A stretch of DNA of 64,000 bases from Pseudomonadota bacterium. GTDB taxonomy: Bacteria > Pseudomonadota > Gammaproteobacteria > Burkholderiales > Burkholderiaceae_C. The stretch lies in NCBI GenBank assembly GCA_021819435.1, contig JAKARB010000004.1, forward strand, positions 245,117 through 309,116, written 5' to 3'. Shown in pieces: positions 17,056 to 25,981 of this stretch. The position numbers and the translations under genes are program-made. The notes beneath the pieces were generated by a model. That model had not been told where the DNA came from. It saw only the letters and a program-made list of their open reading frames with translations, and did no database searches. The first letter of the stretch is position 1, and every line of letters begins with the position of its first letter.

Positions 17056-17633
17056 CACTTGCCACCCTCTTGCAACTGCAGGGTGGTCGGCCGCTCGATC
17101 CACTCGCCGGCGGCGTCCTGCACGATCTCACGCAAGGAGATCTCGGTTTCGGTGATCTTCAGGATCTTTCCGTAGTTCTGACCCAGGTAGTCGCCTGCCT
17201 TGACCTGATAGAGCAGGTTGTCGACCCTGAGCAGGGCATAAGGCCGCCCCTGCTTCTGAACACTGCCCACCATGGTCATGCTGTCCAGTGGGTAAGCCTC
17301 CAGGGGCTCCTTGCGGCGATTGAGTTCGGCAGCCACCGCAGAGTTCGGTTGACGGGCCTCCTGCTTGAGGGCTCCTGTCAGCTTCTGGGTGCTGAACGGC
17401 TCGACGCCGTCCAGCCCGACATAAGCCTGCGGATTGAACTTCTGCGGGGGTGACAACGGCTGCACGTTCGGCTTGACGTGCTGCCGCTCCTGGTCCATCC
17501 AGGTCTGCAGCTCTTCCTGTTCGCCGCCACAGGCGCTCAACAACAGGGGCAGCACCAGGGCAAGGCAGGCCAAACGCACAGGTTGAGGCACAGACTTAGG
17601 CGCAGTCTGCGCGGTCTTCAAGGACACGCTCAT
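17055..17633 (-). CDS. pilP: Type IV pilus inner-membrane lipoprotein PilP
   Basis: 192 residues. A lipoprotein signal ends in the lipobox LLSAC near residue 35, followed by an extended Pro/Gln-rich linker and a C-terminal beta domain (YALLRVDNLLYQVKAGDYLG) that in this family docks on the PilQ N0 domain. PilP links the PilM-N-O inner-membrane complex to the PilQ secretin across the periplasm. Its start overlaps the pilO stop by 4 bases and its stop overlaps pilQ by one, so translation is coupled on both sides. Confidence 0.95.
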   Translation of the reverse strand: MSVSLKTAQTAPKSVPQPVRLACLALVLPLLLSACGGEQEELQTWMDQERQHVKPNVQPLSPPQKFNPQAYVGLDGVEPFSTQKLTGALKQEARQPNSAVAAELNRRKEPLEAYPLDSMTMVGSVQKQGRPYALLRVDNLLYQVKAGDYLGQNYGKILKITETEISLREIVQDAAGEWIERPTTLQLQEGGK

Positions 17634-18316
17634 TTCTTGTCCCCCTTCTTGCTCTTCTTCTCGGCGCGCATGGCGTCGAGTTCGGCCTGATCGAGGTAGC
17701 GGTAGGTGCGCGCGGTGGCTTCCAGCGACAGGTTGCCCTGGCCGGAGTCCTTGCCCGCGTTGGCGATCACGAGATCGTGCAGCGTCACGATGCGAGACAG
17801 GTTGGCGATGTCGGCGGTGAAGGCCCCCACATCGTGGTAACGGCCCGTCACGCGGATGGAGATGGGCAGCTCGGCGTAATAGTCCTTGACCACGACCTGC
17901 CCTGGACGGAACAGCTCGAAGTCAAGGCCACGGCCCAGGCCAGCCTGGTTGATGTCGGACAACAGCGCGTCCATCTCGGCCTTGCCAGGCAATTGCTTTT
18001 CAAGCTGCTTGACGTACTCGTCGACCTGGATGAGCTGCTTGCGCAACTCGGCCAGGTTCACCGCCTGGGCCACCTTGTCGCGGTACTCCTGCTTGAGCTG
18101 AGGCTCCTTGCCGCGCTCTGCGTCGAGTTCGTCGCGCTGTCCGGACAGCAAGGCCACCCACCCCACCACGACGATGAGGATGGCAGCGACGACGAAGCTC
18201 GTCAGCTTGGGCAGCAAGGGCCACTGCCCCGGCTCGTTCGGGTTGAGCCCGCTGAACTGGCTTTGAGCCTGTTCGAACAGGGCGCCGACGTCGATGTTCA
18301 TGTTTGCTTTGGCCAC
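17630..18316 (-). CDS. pilO: Type IV pilus assembly protein PilO
   Basis: 228 residues from a GTG at 18316, chosen because GAGGAG lies 6 bases upstream; an ATG 15 bases later is the alternative. There is one membrane helix (FVVAAILIVVVGWVALL), a periplasmic coiled coil rich in Glu, Lys and Arg, then a ferredoxin-like domain (YYAELPISIRVTGRYHDVGAF). PilO dimerises with PilN and positions the motor beneath the secretin. The C-terminus is Lys-rich. It overlaps pilP by 4 bases and follows pilN with a 10-base gap. Confidence 0.95.
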   Translation of the reverse strand: MAKANMNIDVGALFEQAQSQFSGLNPNEPGQWPLLPKLTSFVVAAILIVVVGWVALLSGQRDELDAERGKEPQLKQEYRDKVAQAVNLAELRKQLIQVDEYVKQLEKQLPGKAEMDALLSDINQAGLGRGLDFELFRPGQVVVKDYYAELPISIRVTGRYHDVGAFTADIANLSRIVTLHDLVIANAGKDSGQGNLSLEATARTYRYLDQAELDAMRAEKKSKKGDKK

Positions 18317-18326
18317 CTGCGACTCC

Positions 18327-18968
18327 TCAGGACTGACCGGCAGATTTGGCCGGGGGCTTGCCCGCGCCACGCGGACGGGATGCTGCCTCGGCACTCTCTT
18401 CGGAATCAGGCTGCTTGAGCGAGACCCGCATGGTGAATTCGAACATGCGCTTGGCGGCGCGCGGGTCCTTCGTGGTCTGGCTCGCGGCCTTGATCTCGAC
18501 CAGTTCCGGGCGCTCCAGCCAGGCCGAGCGGCTGCTGGTGTTGCGCAAGAATTCGGAGACCCGCTCGTTGGTCTGCGCCATGCCAGTGATCTGAACGACG
18601 CGGCCGCTCTGTCGAATGGACGTCAGGTAGATGCCCTCGGGCGTCTGTGCGACCAGTTCGTTGAGCAGGTAGACGGGCATGTTGCGGCCCGTCTGCAGGT
18701 CTTCCACCGCACGCTGACGGGCCTTCAAGGATTCGATCTCGGCCTTGAGGGCAGACACGTCCTTGATTTCCTCGTCGAGCTTGGTGATGGCCGAGCGCAG
18801 GTACTGGTTGCGCTCTTGCTGGCCGGCGATCATCTGGGCCTGCACGCCATAAGCCAGCATCACGATCAGGGCGCCAGCGGCCAGGGACAGGCCCAGACCG
18901 GCAAAGAAGGCCTGCTTGCGCAGGCGGCGTTTTTCCTCGCGGTGAGGCAGGAGGTTGATCAAAATCAT
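18327..18968 (-). CDS. pilN: Type IV pilus assembly protein PilN
   Basis: 213 residues. It starts MILINLLPHREEKRR, the conserved cytosolic INLLP peptide that sits in the groove of PilM. One membrane helix (LGLSLAAGALIVMLAYGV), a coiled coil, and a periplasmic domain (GIYLTSIRQSGRVVQITGMA) follow. The start at 18968 overlaps the pilM stop by 4 bases. The last 30 residues are a low-complexity Ser/Ala/Gly/Lys tail not needed for the fold. It pairs with PilO. Confidence 0.96.
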   Translation of the reverse strand: MILINLLPHREEKRRLRKQAFFAGLGLSLAAGALIVMLAYGVQAQMIAGQQERNQYLRSAITKLDEEIKDVSALKAEIESLKARQRAVEDLQTGRNMPVYLLNELVAQTPEGIYLTSIRQSGRVVQITGMAQTNERVSEFLRNTSSRSAWLERPELVEIKAASQTTKDPRAAKRMFEFTMRVSLKQPDSEESAEAASRPRGAGKPPAKSAGQS

Positions 18969-20044
18969 GCGAGGAACCTCCGCATGGCCAGGCCACAAGC
19001 GGTCAGGTAGGCCGGGGCCTCACGGCGCAGCTTGCTTTCACGCACGGCCGAACCGAGCTTCATGCCTTCGAAGGGGTTGACGACCATGGAGGCGAAACCG
19101 GTGAGGTCGGTGACGCGCTCCTTCAGTCCGGGCAGGGTGGCGGTGCCACCGGCCAGCATCACGTAGTGCACCTTGTGGTGCGGCGTGCTGGTGAAGAAGT
19201 ACTGCAAGGCGCGGCCGATTTCCTGCGAGAGGCTGTCCACGAAAGGCGCCAGGATGGTGCTCTGGAAATCTTCGGGCAAGTCACCCGAGATCTTCTTGCC
19301 TTCGGCCTCCTCGAATGAGAAGCCGTACTGGCGGGAGATCAACTGAGTCAACTGGGCGCCGCCAAAGGCTTGATCGCGGTCATAGAGCAATTCGTTGTCG
19401 CGCAGCACCTTGAGGCTGGTGTTCTCGGCGCCGATCTCGAAGAGGGCGACCAGCGCGTCCCGGCCCTCGCCAGGCAGCGACGAGACCAGGCGCTCCATGG
19501 CCAGCCGGGAAGCATGCGATTCGATGTCAAGGATGGCTGGCTTCAGTCCGGAGGCCTCGGCCAATGCCTGGCGGTCCTGGACGCGGTCCTTGCGCGAGGC
19601 GGCGATCAGCACATCCACGTCACCCGCCGAGGTGGTGCTGGGGCCGATCACGCAGAAATCCAGGCTGACCTCGTCGAGCGAGAAAGGGATGTACTGGTTG
19701 GCCTCGGCCTCGACCTGCAACTCCATCTCTTCTTCGCGCAGCCCAGCGGGCAGCATGATCTTCTTGGTGATCACGGCCGACTGGGGCATGGCCATCGCGA
19801 CGTGCTTCGTGCGCGAGCCACTTTTTGTAACCACTTTGCGAACCGCTTCAGCCACTTCGTCGAACTTTTCGATCTGCCCGTCGGCGATCCAGCCCTTCTC
19901 GAACGGCTCGGACGCGAACCGCTCCAGGACGTAATCGCCTGTGTTCGTCTGGCTCAGTTCGACCAGCTTCACGCCTGACGAGCTGATGTCCAGCCCGATC
20001 ATTGGCGCGTGCTTGCGGCCCAAGAGCGTGTCAAGAAAACTCAC
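18965..20044 (-). CDS. pilM: Type IV pilus assembly ATPase-like protein PilM
   Basis: 359 residues from a GTG at 20044; E. coli-independent PilM proteins are about 354. It has the FtsA/actin-like fold, with IGLDISSSGVKLVELS as phosphate-1 motif, LFEIGAENTSLKV as phosphate-2 and YVMLAGGTATLPGL as the adenosine motif. This cytosolic protein binds ATP and the PilN N-terminus. It heads the operon pilMNOPQ-aroK and is divergent from the PBP1A gene across 241 bases, an arrangement conserved in many proteobacteria. The open frame upstream of the GTG is not PilM-like. Confidence 0.95.
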   Translation of the reverse strand: MSFLDTLLGRKHAPMIGLDISSSGVKLVELSQTNTGDYVLERFASEPFEKGWIADGQIEKFDEVAEAVRKVVTKSGSRTKHVAMAMPQSAVITKKIMLPAGLREEEMELQVEAEANQYIPFSLDEVSLDFCVIGPSTTSAGDVDVLIAASRKDRVQDRQALAEASGLKPAILDIESHASRLAMERLVSSLPGEGRDALVALFEIGAENTSLKVLRDNELLYDRDQAFGGAQLTQLISRQYGFSFEEAEGKKISGDLPEDFQSTILAPFVDSLSQEIGRALQYFFTSTPHHKVHYVMLAGGTATLPGLKERVTDLTGFASMVVNPFEGMKLGSAVRESKLRREAPAYLTACGLAMRRFLA

Positions 20045-20078
20045 AACATCCCCCCACGCGCCCTGGGACGCTGGAAAG

Positions 20079-20108
20079 TTAATAAACCACTTCAATGCTA
20101 TCAGTAAA
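20079..20108 (-). promoter_or_regulatory. Weak promoter candidate for the pil operon
   Basis: On the minus strand TTTACT and TATTAA are separated by 18 bases, each matching 4 of 6 consensus positions. The -10 end is 34 bases before the pilM GTG. The region is locally AT-rich in an otherwise GC-rich chromosome. Sequence alone does not settle it. Confidence 0.3.
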
Positions 20109-20254
20109 GGTTTTGTGGCTGAACGCATTGGAAGCAGGAGAAAACCCCGGCTCGTTGCGGTATGCACACGCCTTACAGAAGGTTTCAAAATCAACAATTT
20201 ACCCGCTGAGGGAGGTGTGCCAGGGCGCCGAACGAGAGTGGGGCCCGGGGTTTC

Positions 20255-20260
20255 TATAAT
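20255..20260 (+). promoter_or_regulatory. Consensus -10 TATAAT upstream of the PBP1A gene
   Basis: A perfect TATAAT lies 25 bases before the ATG at 20286. No recognisable -35 is present 16-18 bases upstream, where the sequence is very GC-rich. Confidence 0.5.
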
Positions 20261-20285
20261 TCGGCACCTCCTTGAGCATCCCCCC

Positions 20286-22682
20286 ATGAGCGATTCAGAC
20301 ACCCCCGGCGGCAGCGCCTCTTCCTCGGCCCGTGCCCCCTGGTGGCGGCGGTGGGTCTTGCGCCCCGTGCTGGTGCTGGCCGGCTTGATGGTCGCCGCCG
20401 TGCTCGCGGGCATCTTGCTGGTGGGCGTTGGCTTGTCGGTGGCCTACCCCAACCTGCCTGACGTGAAGGGGCTGACCGACTACCGTCCCAAGATGCCCTT
20501 GCGCGTCTACTCGGCCGACAACGTGCTGATCGGCGAGTTCGGCGAGGAAAAGCGCAACTTCATGCGCATCGCCGAGATCCCGAAGGTCATGCGCGACGCC
20601 GTGCTGGCCATTGAAGACGCCCGCTTCTACCGCCATGGCGGCGTCGACTACCTGGGCGTGCTGCGCGCCGGCTTGGCCAACTTCGGCGAAGCCCGCAGCC
20701 AGGGCGCCTCGACCATCACCATGCAGGTCGCGCGCAACTTCTACCTGCCGACCGAGAAGACGATGACCCGCAAGATCTACGAGATCTTGCTGGCCCTCAA
20801 GATCGAAAGCATGCTGAGCAAGGACCAGATCCTTGAGCTTTACATGAACCAGATCTACCTCGGCCAAAGGGCCTACGGCTTCGCGGCGGCGTGCGAGACC
20901 TATTTCGGCAAGCCCATCAAGGACATCACCGTCGCCGAAGCTGCCATGCTGGCTGGCCTGCCCAAGGCACCCTCGGCCTACAACCCCGTGCGCAACCCGC
21001 GCCGCGCCACCGTTCGGCAGCAATACATCATCGACCGCATGTTCGAGAACGGCTTCATCACCGCCGAACAACGCGACGAAGCCAAGGCCGAGAAGCTGAA
21101 GTACCGCAACAAACCGCCGATCCCGCTGCACGCCGAGTACGCTGCCGAGGCCGCGCGCCTGCTGATGCATGAGCAATACGGGCCTGATGCCTACACACGC
21201 GGCCTCAACGTCTACACCTCGATCGACATGGGCGAGCAGGAAGCCGCCAACAAGGCCATGCGCAAGGGCCTGCTGGACTTCGACCGCCGCCAAGCATGGC
21301 GTGGCCCCGAGGGCTACATCGACCTGCCGCAAGACCCGAAGCTGGTCGACGTGCGCATCGCCGAAGCCCTGGAAGACCACCCCGACAGCGAAGACATGCG
21401 CGCCGCCGTGGTGCTGGTGGCAGAGCCCCGCAAGATCGTCGCTGCGCTGCAATCGGGCGAGCAGGTCGAGGTCGGTCCAGAAGGCCTGAAAGCCGTTGGC
21501 AACGCGCTCAACGAGAAGGCCACGCCCAAGCAGCAGATCCGCCGCGGCGCCATCATCCGCGTCAGCAAGGACACCAAGCAAGACCGCTGGGTGGTCATGC
21601 AATTCCCCGAAGTGCAAGGTGCCTTCGTGTCGATGGACCCACGCACCGGCCTCATCCGCGCCATGGTTGGCGGCTTCGACTTCACGCACAACAAGTTCAA
21701 CCACGTGACGCAAGCCTGGCGCCAGCCGGGTTCGAGCTTCAAGCCCTTCATCTACTCGGCGGCCCTGGAACGAGGCTTCACGCCCGCCACCGTGGTCAAC
21801 GACGCGCCGCTGTTCTTCGACGCCGGCACCACCGGCAGCCAGCCCTGGGAGCCCAAGAACTACGACGGCAAGTTCGAAGGCCCGATGACCGTGCGCCGCG
21901 CGCTGGCCAAGTCCAAGAACATGGTGTCGATCCGCGTGCTGCGCTCGGTGGGCGTCAAGTACGCGCAAGAGTGGGTGACGCGCTTCGGCTTCGAGGCCGA
22001 CAAGCACCCCGCCTACCTGACGATGGCCCTGGGCGCTGGCTCGGTGACCCCGCTGCAGATGGCCGACGCGTACTCGGTGTTCGCCAACGGCGGCTACCGC
22101 ATCAACCCCCTGCTGGTCACCCGCGTGACCGACAACCGTGGCGTGGTTCTGGCCCAGTTCCGCCCTGCGGTGCTCGATGAAAGCATGCGCGCCATCGACG
22201 CCCGCAACGCCTTCGTGATGAACAGCCTGTTGCAAGAAATCACTCGCTCAGGCACGGCCGCACGCGCGCAGGCTACGCTCAAGCGGCCCGACCTCTACGG
22301 CAAGACCGGCACGACCAACGACTCGATGGACGCCTGGTTCGCCGGCTTCCAGCCGCACAACGTGGCGGTGGTCTGGATCGGCTACGACCAGCCGCGCAAG
22401 CTGGGCGACAAGGAAACCGGCGGCGGCCTGGCCCTGCCCGTGTGGATCGACTTCATGTCCACCGCCTTGCGCAACGTGCCGGTCGAAGAGCCCACACCGC
22501 CCGAAGGCGTCGTCAACATCGGTGGTGAATGGTTCTACGAGGAGTACACGCCATCGACCGGCGTGAAGGAACTCTCGCACGAGGGTGAAGGCGAGAACCC
22601 CACCCAACCTGCCCCCGGCCCAGCCAGCCAGGAAGAGAAGAAAGGCATCCTGGATCTCTTCGGCACCAACAAGCCTGAATGA
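20286..22682 (+). CDS. mrcA: Penicillin-binding protein 1A (transglycosylase-transpeptidase)
   Basis: 798 residues. A cytosolic tail with Ser/Gly/Pro leads into one membrane anchor (LVLAGLMVAAVLAGILLVGV). The GT51 transglycosylase domain has the catalytic Glu near 110 in EDARFYRHGG and the motif QGASTITMQ. The OB-like insert and the transpeptidase follow, with SxxK as SSFK near residue 483 and KTGTT near 673. It polymerises and cross-links peptidoglycan in the periplasm. The gene is divergent from pilMNOPQ, the classic ponA-pil arrangement. Start chosen at MSDSDTPGG, immediately after the -10 at 20255; longer in-frame starts overlap pilM coding sequence. Confidence 0.97.
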   Translation: MSDSDTPGGSASSSARAPWWRRWVLRPVLVLAGLMVAAVLAGILLVGVGLSVAYPNLPDVKGLTDYRPKMPLRVYSADNVLIGEFGEEKRNFMRIAEIPKVMRDAVLAIEDARFYRHGGVDYLGVLRAGLANFGEARSQGASTITMQVARNFYLPTEKTMTRKIYEILLALKIESMLSKDQILELYMNQIYLGQRAYGFAAACETYFGKPIKDITVAEAAMLAGLPKAPSAYNPVRNPRRATVRQQYIIDRMFENGFITAEQRDEAKAEKLKYRNKPPIPLHAEYAAEAARLLMHEQYGPDAYTRGLNVYTSIDMGEQEAANKAMRKGLLDFDRRQAWRGPEGYIDLPQDPKLVDVRIAEALEDHPDSEDMRAAVVLVAEPRKIVAALQSGEQVEVGPEGLKAVGNALNEKATPKQQIRRGAIIRVSKDTKQDRWVVMQFPEVQGAFVSMDPRTGLIRAMVGGFDFTHNKFNHVTQAWRQPGSSFKPFIYSAALERGFTPATVVNDAPLFFDAGTTGSQPWEPKNYDGKFEGPMTVRRALAKSKNMVSIRVLRSVGVKYAQEWVTRFGFEADKHPAYLTMALGAGSVTPLQMADAYSVFANGGYRINPLLVTRVTDNRGVVLAQFRPAVLDESMRAIDARNAFVMNSLLQEITRSGTAARAQATLKRPDLYGKTGTTNDSMDAWFAGFQPHNVAVVWIGYDQPRKLGDKETGGGLALPVWIDFMSTALRNVPVEEPTPPEGVVNIGGEWFYEEYTPSTGVKELSHEGEGENPTQPAPGPASQEEKKGILDLFGTNKPE

Positions 22683-22757
22683 GCGTGGGTCAAGGCCCCG
22701 CGTGGAGGGCCTGTGCCATTGACGCCAATCGGCTCATGGACGCGCCAGGCGGGCCGC

Positions 22758-23111
22758 TCAAAACTTCAGCGGTTTGCGCGCCTGCTCGGCCGCGCATGCC
22801 GAAAGCAACTCAAAAAACTCCTGGCCCGAGCGCGTATCGCGCCAGATGCCCTGCTCATCAAGCTTGAAATGGAAGCCCCCCCGGCGCGCCGCCAGCCAGA
22901 GCTCTTGCAACGGCGGCTGCGCGTTGACGATGAGCTGACTGCGATCAGGCAGGCTCAGCGTCAGCATGCCGCCCGTGCGCGCGGCGTCGATGTCGATGAC
23001 ATCGTCCTCCAGCCAGGTGTCAACCGTGCGCTCGATGCGCGCCAACGTGGCGGAAACGACCTCGTGATACTGAGCGTCGGTCAAGGTCGTGGCGGCACCG
23101 GGGGTGGACAT
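22758..23111 (-). CDS. cyaY: Frataxin-like iron-sulfur cluster protein CyaY
   Basis: 117 residues. It matches the frataxin fold: an N-terminal acidic helix (LTDAQYHEVVSATLARIE) and a sheet with WLAARRGGFHFKLDEQGIWRDTRSG, the conserved tryptophan-bearing face. CyaY binds iron and modulates IscS in Fe-S cluster assembly. ATG 23111 is preferred over an upstream in-frame ATG at 23144 because that one lies inside the divergent lptM gene. Only 24 bases separate its start from lptM, so the two promoters must overlap the neighbouring coding regions. The cyaY/lptM/lysA neighbourhood is widely conserved. Confidence 0.95.
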   Translation of the reverse strand: MSTPGAATTLTDAQYHEVVSATLARIERTVDTWLEDDVIDIDAARTGGMLTLSLPDRSQLIVNAQPPLQELWLAARRGGFHFKLDEQGIWRDTRSGQEFFELLSACAAEQARKPLKF

Positions 23112-23122
23112 GGCGGTTTCCT

Positions 23123-23128
23123 TAGAAT
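23123..23128 (+). promoter_or_regulatory. -10-like TAGAAT 7 bases before lptM start (putative leaderless promoter)
   Basis: TAGAAT is followed by seven bases and then the lptM ATG. Transcription would therefore start at about the A of ATG. No recognisable -35 lies upstream, where the sequence is the 5' end of cyaY on the other strand. Confidence 0.45.
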
Positions 23129-23135
23129 CGGGGGC

Positions 23136-23300
23136 ATGGAACACAACATCCGAATTCTAGGCAGACTGGCGTACGCTGTCGCACTTGGGGCTTCACTCGG
23201 GGCCGCCCTGCTGCTGAGTGGCTGCGGCCTCAAGGGCCCGCTTTACCTGCCCGCCCCGGCCCAGGCCGCCTCCCAACCCGCTTCCGCCCCTTCGCCATGA
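23136..23300 (+). CDS. lptM: LptM (YifL-like) small outer-membrane lipoprotein
   Basis: 54 residues. A lipoprotein signal ends at the lipobox LLSGC (Cys30), immediately followed by GLKGPLYLP, the near-invariant signature of the LptM/YifL family. The tail is Ala/Pro/Ser-rich. In E. coli LptM assists oxidative maturation of the LPS translocon LptD/E; the same role here is inference from family. The stop overlaps the lysA start by 4 bases (ATGA), so the two are translationally coupled, as in many proteobacteria. It is divergent from cyaY. Confidence 0.9.
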   Translation: MEHNIRILGRLAYAVALGASLGAALLLSGCGLKGPLYLPAPAQAASQPASAPSP

Positions 23301-24571
23301 CCCTCCCCGGCTCCCCCTTCCTGTCCTGGCGCGGCCCGGACCTCTTCCTCGAGGACGTGCGTCTGGCCGATCTCGCCCGCCAGCACGGCACGCCGCTGTA
23401 CGTCTACTCGCGCCGCGCCATGCTGGCCGCGCTCGCGCCTTATCAACGCGCGCTGCAAGGCCGCAAGCACCTCATCTGCTACGCCATCAAGGCCAATTCC
23501 AACCTGGCGGTGCTGCAAACCTTCGCCCAGGCCGGCTGCGGCTTCGACATCGTGTCGTCGGGCGAGTTGGCCCGCGTGCTCGCTGCTGGCGGCGACGCCG
23601 GCAAGGTCGTGTTCTCTGGCGTCGGCAAAACCCGCGCCGAAATGGCCGAGGCCTTGCGCGCTGGCGTGAAGTGCTTCAACGTCGAGAGCACAGCCGAACT
23701 CGAAGTGCTCTCGCAAGTCGCTTCGGGCCTGGGCCTGACCGCCCGCGTGAGCCTGCGCGTCAACCCCGACGTGGACGCCGGCACCCACCCCTACATCTCG
23801 ACCGGCCTGAAGGGCAACAAGTTCGGCGTGGCGCACGACGTGGCCCTGGCCACCTACCGCCGTGCCGCCGCCCTGCCCGGCATCCAGGTGGTCGGCATCG
23901 ACTGCCACATCGGCTCGCAGATCACCGACGTGTCGCCTTACCTCGACGCGCTGGACCGCGTGCTCGACTTGGTCGAGGCCATCGAAGCCGCCGGCATCCC
24001 CATCCACCACCTCGACCTGGGTGGCGGACTGGGCATCACCTACACCGACGAAACGCCGCCCAAGGCCGACGAACTGATCGCCAAGCTGCTGGCGAAGATC
24101 GACGCGCGCGGCCACGGCCACCGCGAAGTAATGTTCGAGCCGGGGCGCTCGCTGGTGGGCAACGCCGGCGTGCTGCTCACCGACGTGCTCTTCCTCAAGG
24201 AAGGCGAGCAGAAGAACTTCTGCGTGGTCGACGCCGCCATGAACGACTTGATGCGCCCTGCCCTCTATGAAGCCTGGATGGGCATCGTCAACACGCAACA
24301 GCGCAGCGACACCCCTGCCCTGACCTGGGACGTGGTGGGCCCCGTCTGCGAATCGGGCGACTGGCTGGGCCGCGACCGCTCTCTGGCCGTTCAAGCTGGC
24401 GACGTGCTGGCGGTGCTATCCGCCGGGGCCTATGGCATGACCATGGCCAGCAACTACAACACGCGCGGGCGGGCAGCCGAGGTCATGGTCGATGGCGATC
24501 AGACGTGGGTGATCCGAGAACGCGAAACAGTGCATCAACTGCTGGCCAATGAGCGCTTGATCGAGGGTTGA
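23297..24571 (+). CDS. lysA: Diaminopimelate decarboxylase
   Basis: 424 residues, alanine-racemase-fold PLP enzyme. K65 in CYAIKANSNL is the Schiff-base lysine, followed by HIGSQI, LDLGGGLGI and EPGRSLVGNAG of the barrel. In the C-terminal beta domain CESGD provides the active-site cysteine from the partner subunit, and GAYGMTMASNYN binds PLP. It makes L-lysine from meso-diaminopimelate in the last step of the pathway. Coupled to lptM upstream; a strong bidirectional terminator follows 41 bases after the stop. Confidence 0.97.
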   Translation: MTLPGSPFLSWRGPDLFLEDVRLADLARQHGTPLYVYSRRAMLAALAPYQRALQGRKHLICYAIKANSNLAVLQTFAQAGCGFDIVSSGELARVLAAGGDAGKVVFSGVGKTRAEMAEALRAGVKCFNVESTAELEVLSQVASGLGLTARVSLRVNPDVDAGTHPYISTGLKGNKFGVAHDVALATYRRAAALPGIQVVGIDCHIGSQITDVSPYLDALDRVLDLVEAIEAAGIPIHHLDLGGGLGITYTDETPPKADELIAKLLAKIDARGHGHREVMFEPGRSLVGNAGVLLTDVLFLKEGEQKNFCVVDAAMNDLMRPALYEAWMGIVNTQQRSDTPALTWDVVGPVCESGDWLGRDRSLAVQAGDVLAVLSAGAYGMTMASNYNTRGRAAEVMVDGDQTWVIRERETVHQLLANERLIEG

Positions 24572-24612
24572 GCCACAACCCGATCGAATCGAGCCAACCA
24601 GCGCTTGAAACG

Positions 24613-24638
24613 AAAAGCCGCCCGAAGGCGGCTTTTTT
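24613..24638. terminator. Bidirectional intrinsic terminator between lysA and the first porin
   Basis: Stem AAAAGCCGCC and GGCGGCTTTTTT with a CGAA tetraloop. It lies between two convergent stops (lysA at 24571, porin at 24658) and is T-rich on both strands. Confidence 0.93.
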
Positions 24639-24657
24639 ACTGACGAGGAGGGCTCGA

Positions 24658-25947
24658 TCAGAAGCTGTGGCGAACGCCAAAGGCCAATTGGGTGGCCTTG
24701 CCGTCCGGCGAAATACCGAGACCACCGATGGTCGGCACTTCGCGGATGCCGGTCGCAGCCAGGGTCACAGCAGGGCCAACGCCAGTGTCCTTGATCTGCT
24801 CATAGCGGGTGTACAGGGTGGTGCGCTTGGACAGCGAATACTCGGCACCAAGGGTGTAAGCCTGGTTCTTGCCCCGGCTGTCGTTGCGGAACTTGGTTTC
24901 CGACCATTGGGCCAGGAAAGCCATGGCGCCGATTTCGTAGCGAGTGCCCAGCACGAGTGAGCTGACACGAAGGTCACCGTTTGTGATACCAACCAGACCA
25001 GCGGTTGCGCCAGCGCTGTTGATGTCGTAGTTGCCGCGACCAAAAGACCCGTTTAAGGTCAGACCCAGGTCCTTGAACACGTACTTAGCGCCCAGGTTCC
25101 ACACCGAGTAATCATCGATCTTGAACAGGGGCAAGGCCGTTGCAACACCCGAAACACTCACCACAGCCTGAACTTGAGAGTTGGCAAAATTGGTGCGTCC
25201 GTAGCCAAAGCTGACGGTCAAGTCATCAAGCGCATAGGCAGCGAAACCGCCCCAACTGCGACCACGGCCGGACGCATCTTCAGCGGCAGCGTTTTGGCCG
25301 CCCACGATGCTGCTGGTCGACGAGCTGTTAGCACCACGGGAGGTGGCGTTGGTGTTCGCTGCAACGCCAGCATTGGGCGAAAAACCCAGCTGACCGCGGA
25401 AGCCGCCGGCCTGCAACGAGTATGTGAGGGCGTTGTCCCAGCGGATATTCAGGCTGTTGGAAAGACCGCCTTCCACGAACTGGTCAGTCGATCCGAATCG
25501 CTCGGTTGTGATGACTGCGCTGGAGAAGAAGATTGGCGCGTATTGGCGACCCGCGCGGAACTCGCCGAAAGGCGTGGTCAGGCCAACATAAGCTTGGCGA
25601 CCAAAGATGCGACCATCGCGCAGCAAGGCGCCGTTGTCGACACTCATTTGGCCTTCCAGCACGAAATTGCCTTTGTAGCCATTGCCAAGGTCTTCAACGC
25701 CACGGAAACCCAGCGCCGACTGCGATGTCGCATCCGGCCCGACACGAGTCATGCTTTGCTTGGAATTCAGTGCGGTGGTCAGCGCAGCAGGTGCACCCGT
25801 GATCGGCGTGCCAGCGTCTCTCTTGACGCGATCAACCGACACGTCGATGTTGCCGTAGATGGTGACGCTGGACTGGGCCAGAGCGGTGCCCGAGGCCAGG
25901 GCGGTCAGGGCCAGAGCGATGGCCGAGGACAGAGCGCGCTTTTGCAT
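24658..25947 (-). CDS. Gram-negative trimeric porin (porin_4 family)
   Basis: 429 residues. The signal peptide MQKRALSSAIALALTALASG ends near residue 25 (TALA-Q). The mature protein opens SSVTIYGNIDVS and closes with a terminal aromatic residue in LAFGVRHSF, the signature that the BAM machinery recognises. Family members are 16-strand general diffusion channels of Burkholderiales. A strong AGGAG lies 7 bases upstream of ATG. An extended Asn/Ser/Thr/Ala-rich loop lies near residues 185-220. It is a separate transcription unit from the second porin, since a terminator lies between them. Substrate selectivity cannot be predicted. Confidence 0.93.
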   Translation of the reverse strand: MQKRALSSAIALALTALASGTALAQSSVTIYGNIDVSVDRVKRDAGTPITGAPAALTTALNSKQSMTRVGPDATSQSALGFRGVEDLGNGYKGNFVLEGQMSVDNGALLRDGRIFGRQAYVGLTTPFGEFRAGRQYAPIFFSSAVITTERFGSTDQFVEGGLSNSLNIRWDNALTYSLQAGGFRGQLGFSPNAGVAANTNATSRGANSSSTSSIVGGQNAAAEDASGRGRSWGGFAAYALDDLTVSFGYGRTNFANSQVQAVVSVSGVATALPLFKIDDYSVWNLGAKYVFKDLGLTLNGSFGRGNYDINSAGATAGLVGITNGDLRVSSLVLGTRYEIGAMAFLAQWSETKFRNDSRGKNQAYTLGAEYSLSKRTTLYTRYEQIKDTGVGPAVTLAATGIREVPTIGGLGISPDGKATQLAFGVRHSF

Positions 25948-25964
25948 GTGTATCTCCTGTAGCT

Positions 25965-25981
25965 CCCCCCGAAACGGGGGG
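25965..25981 (-). promoter_or_regulatory. GC-rich stem-loop in the 5' leader of the first porin
   Basis: On the transcript the arms CCCCCCG and CGGGGGG form a 7-bp stem with a 3-base loop. The hairpin ends 6 bases before the AGGAG ribosome site of the porin at 25947. It could stabilise the mRNA 5' end or limit ribosome loading. There is no T-tract after it, so it is not a terminator. Confidence 0.5.

Noticed and set aside
22689..22713. Inverted repeat after the PBP1A gene as a terminator
   Set aside because: The arms GGCCC/GGGCC are short and GC-rich and no T-tract follows on either strand.
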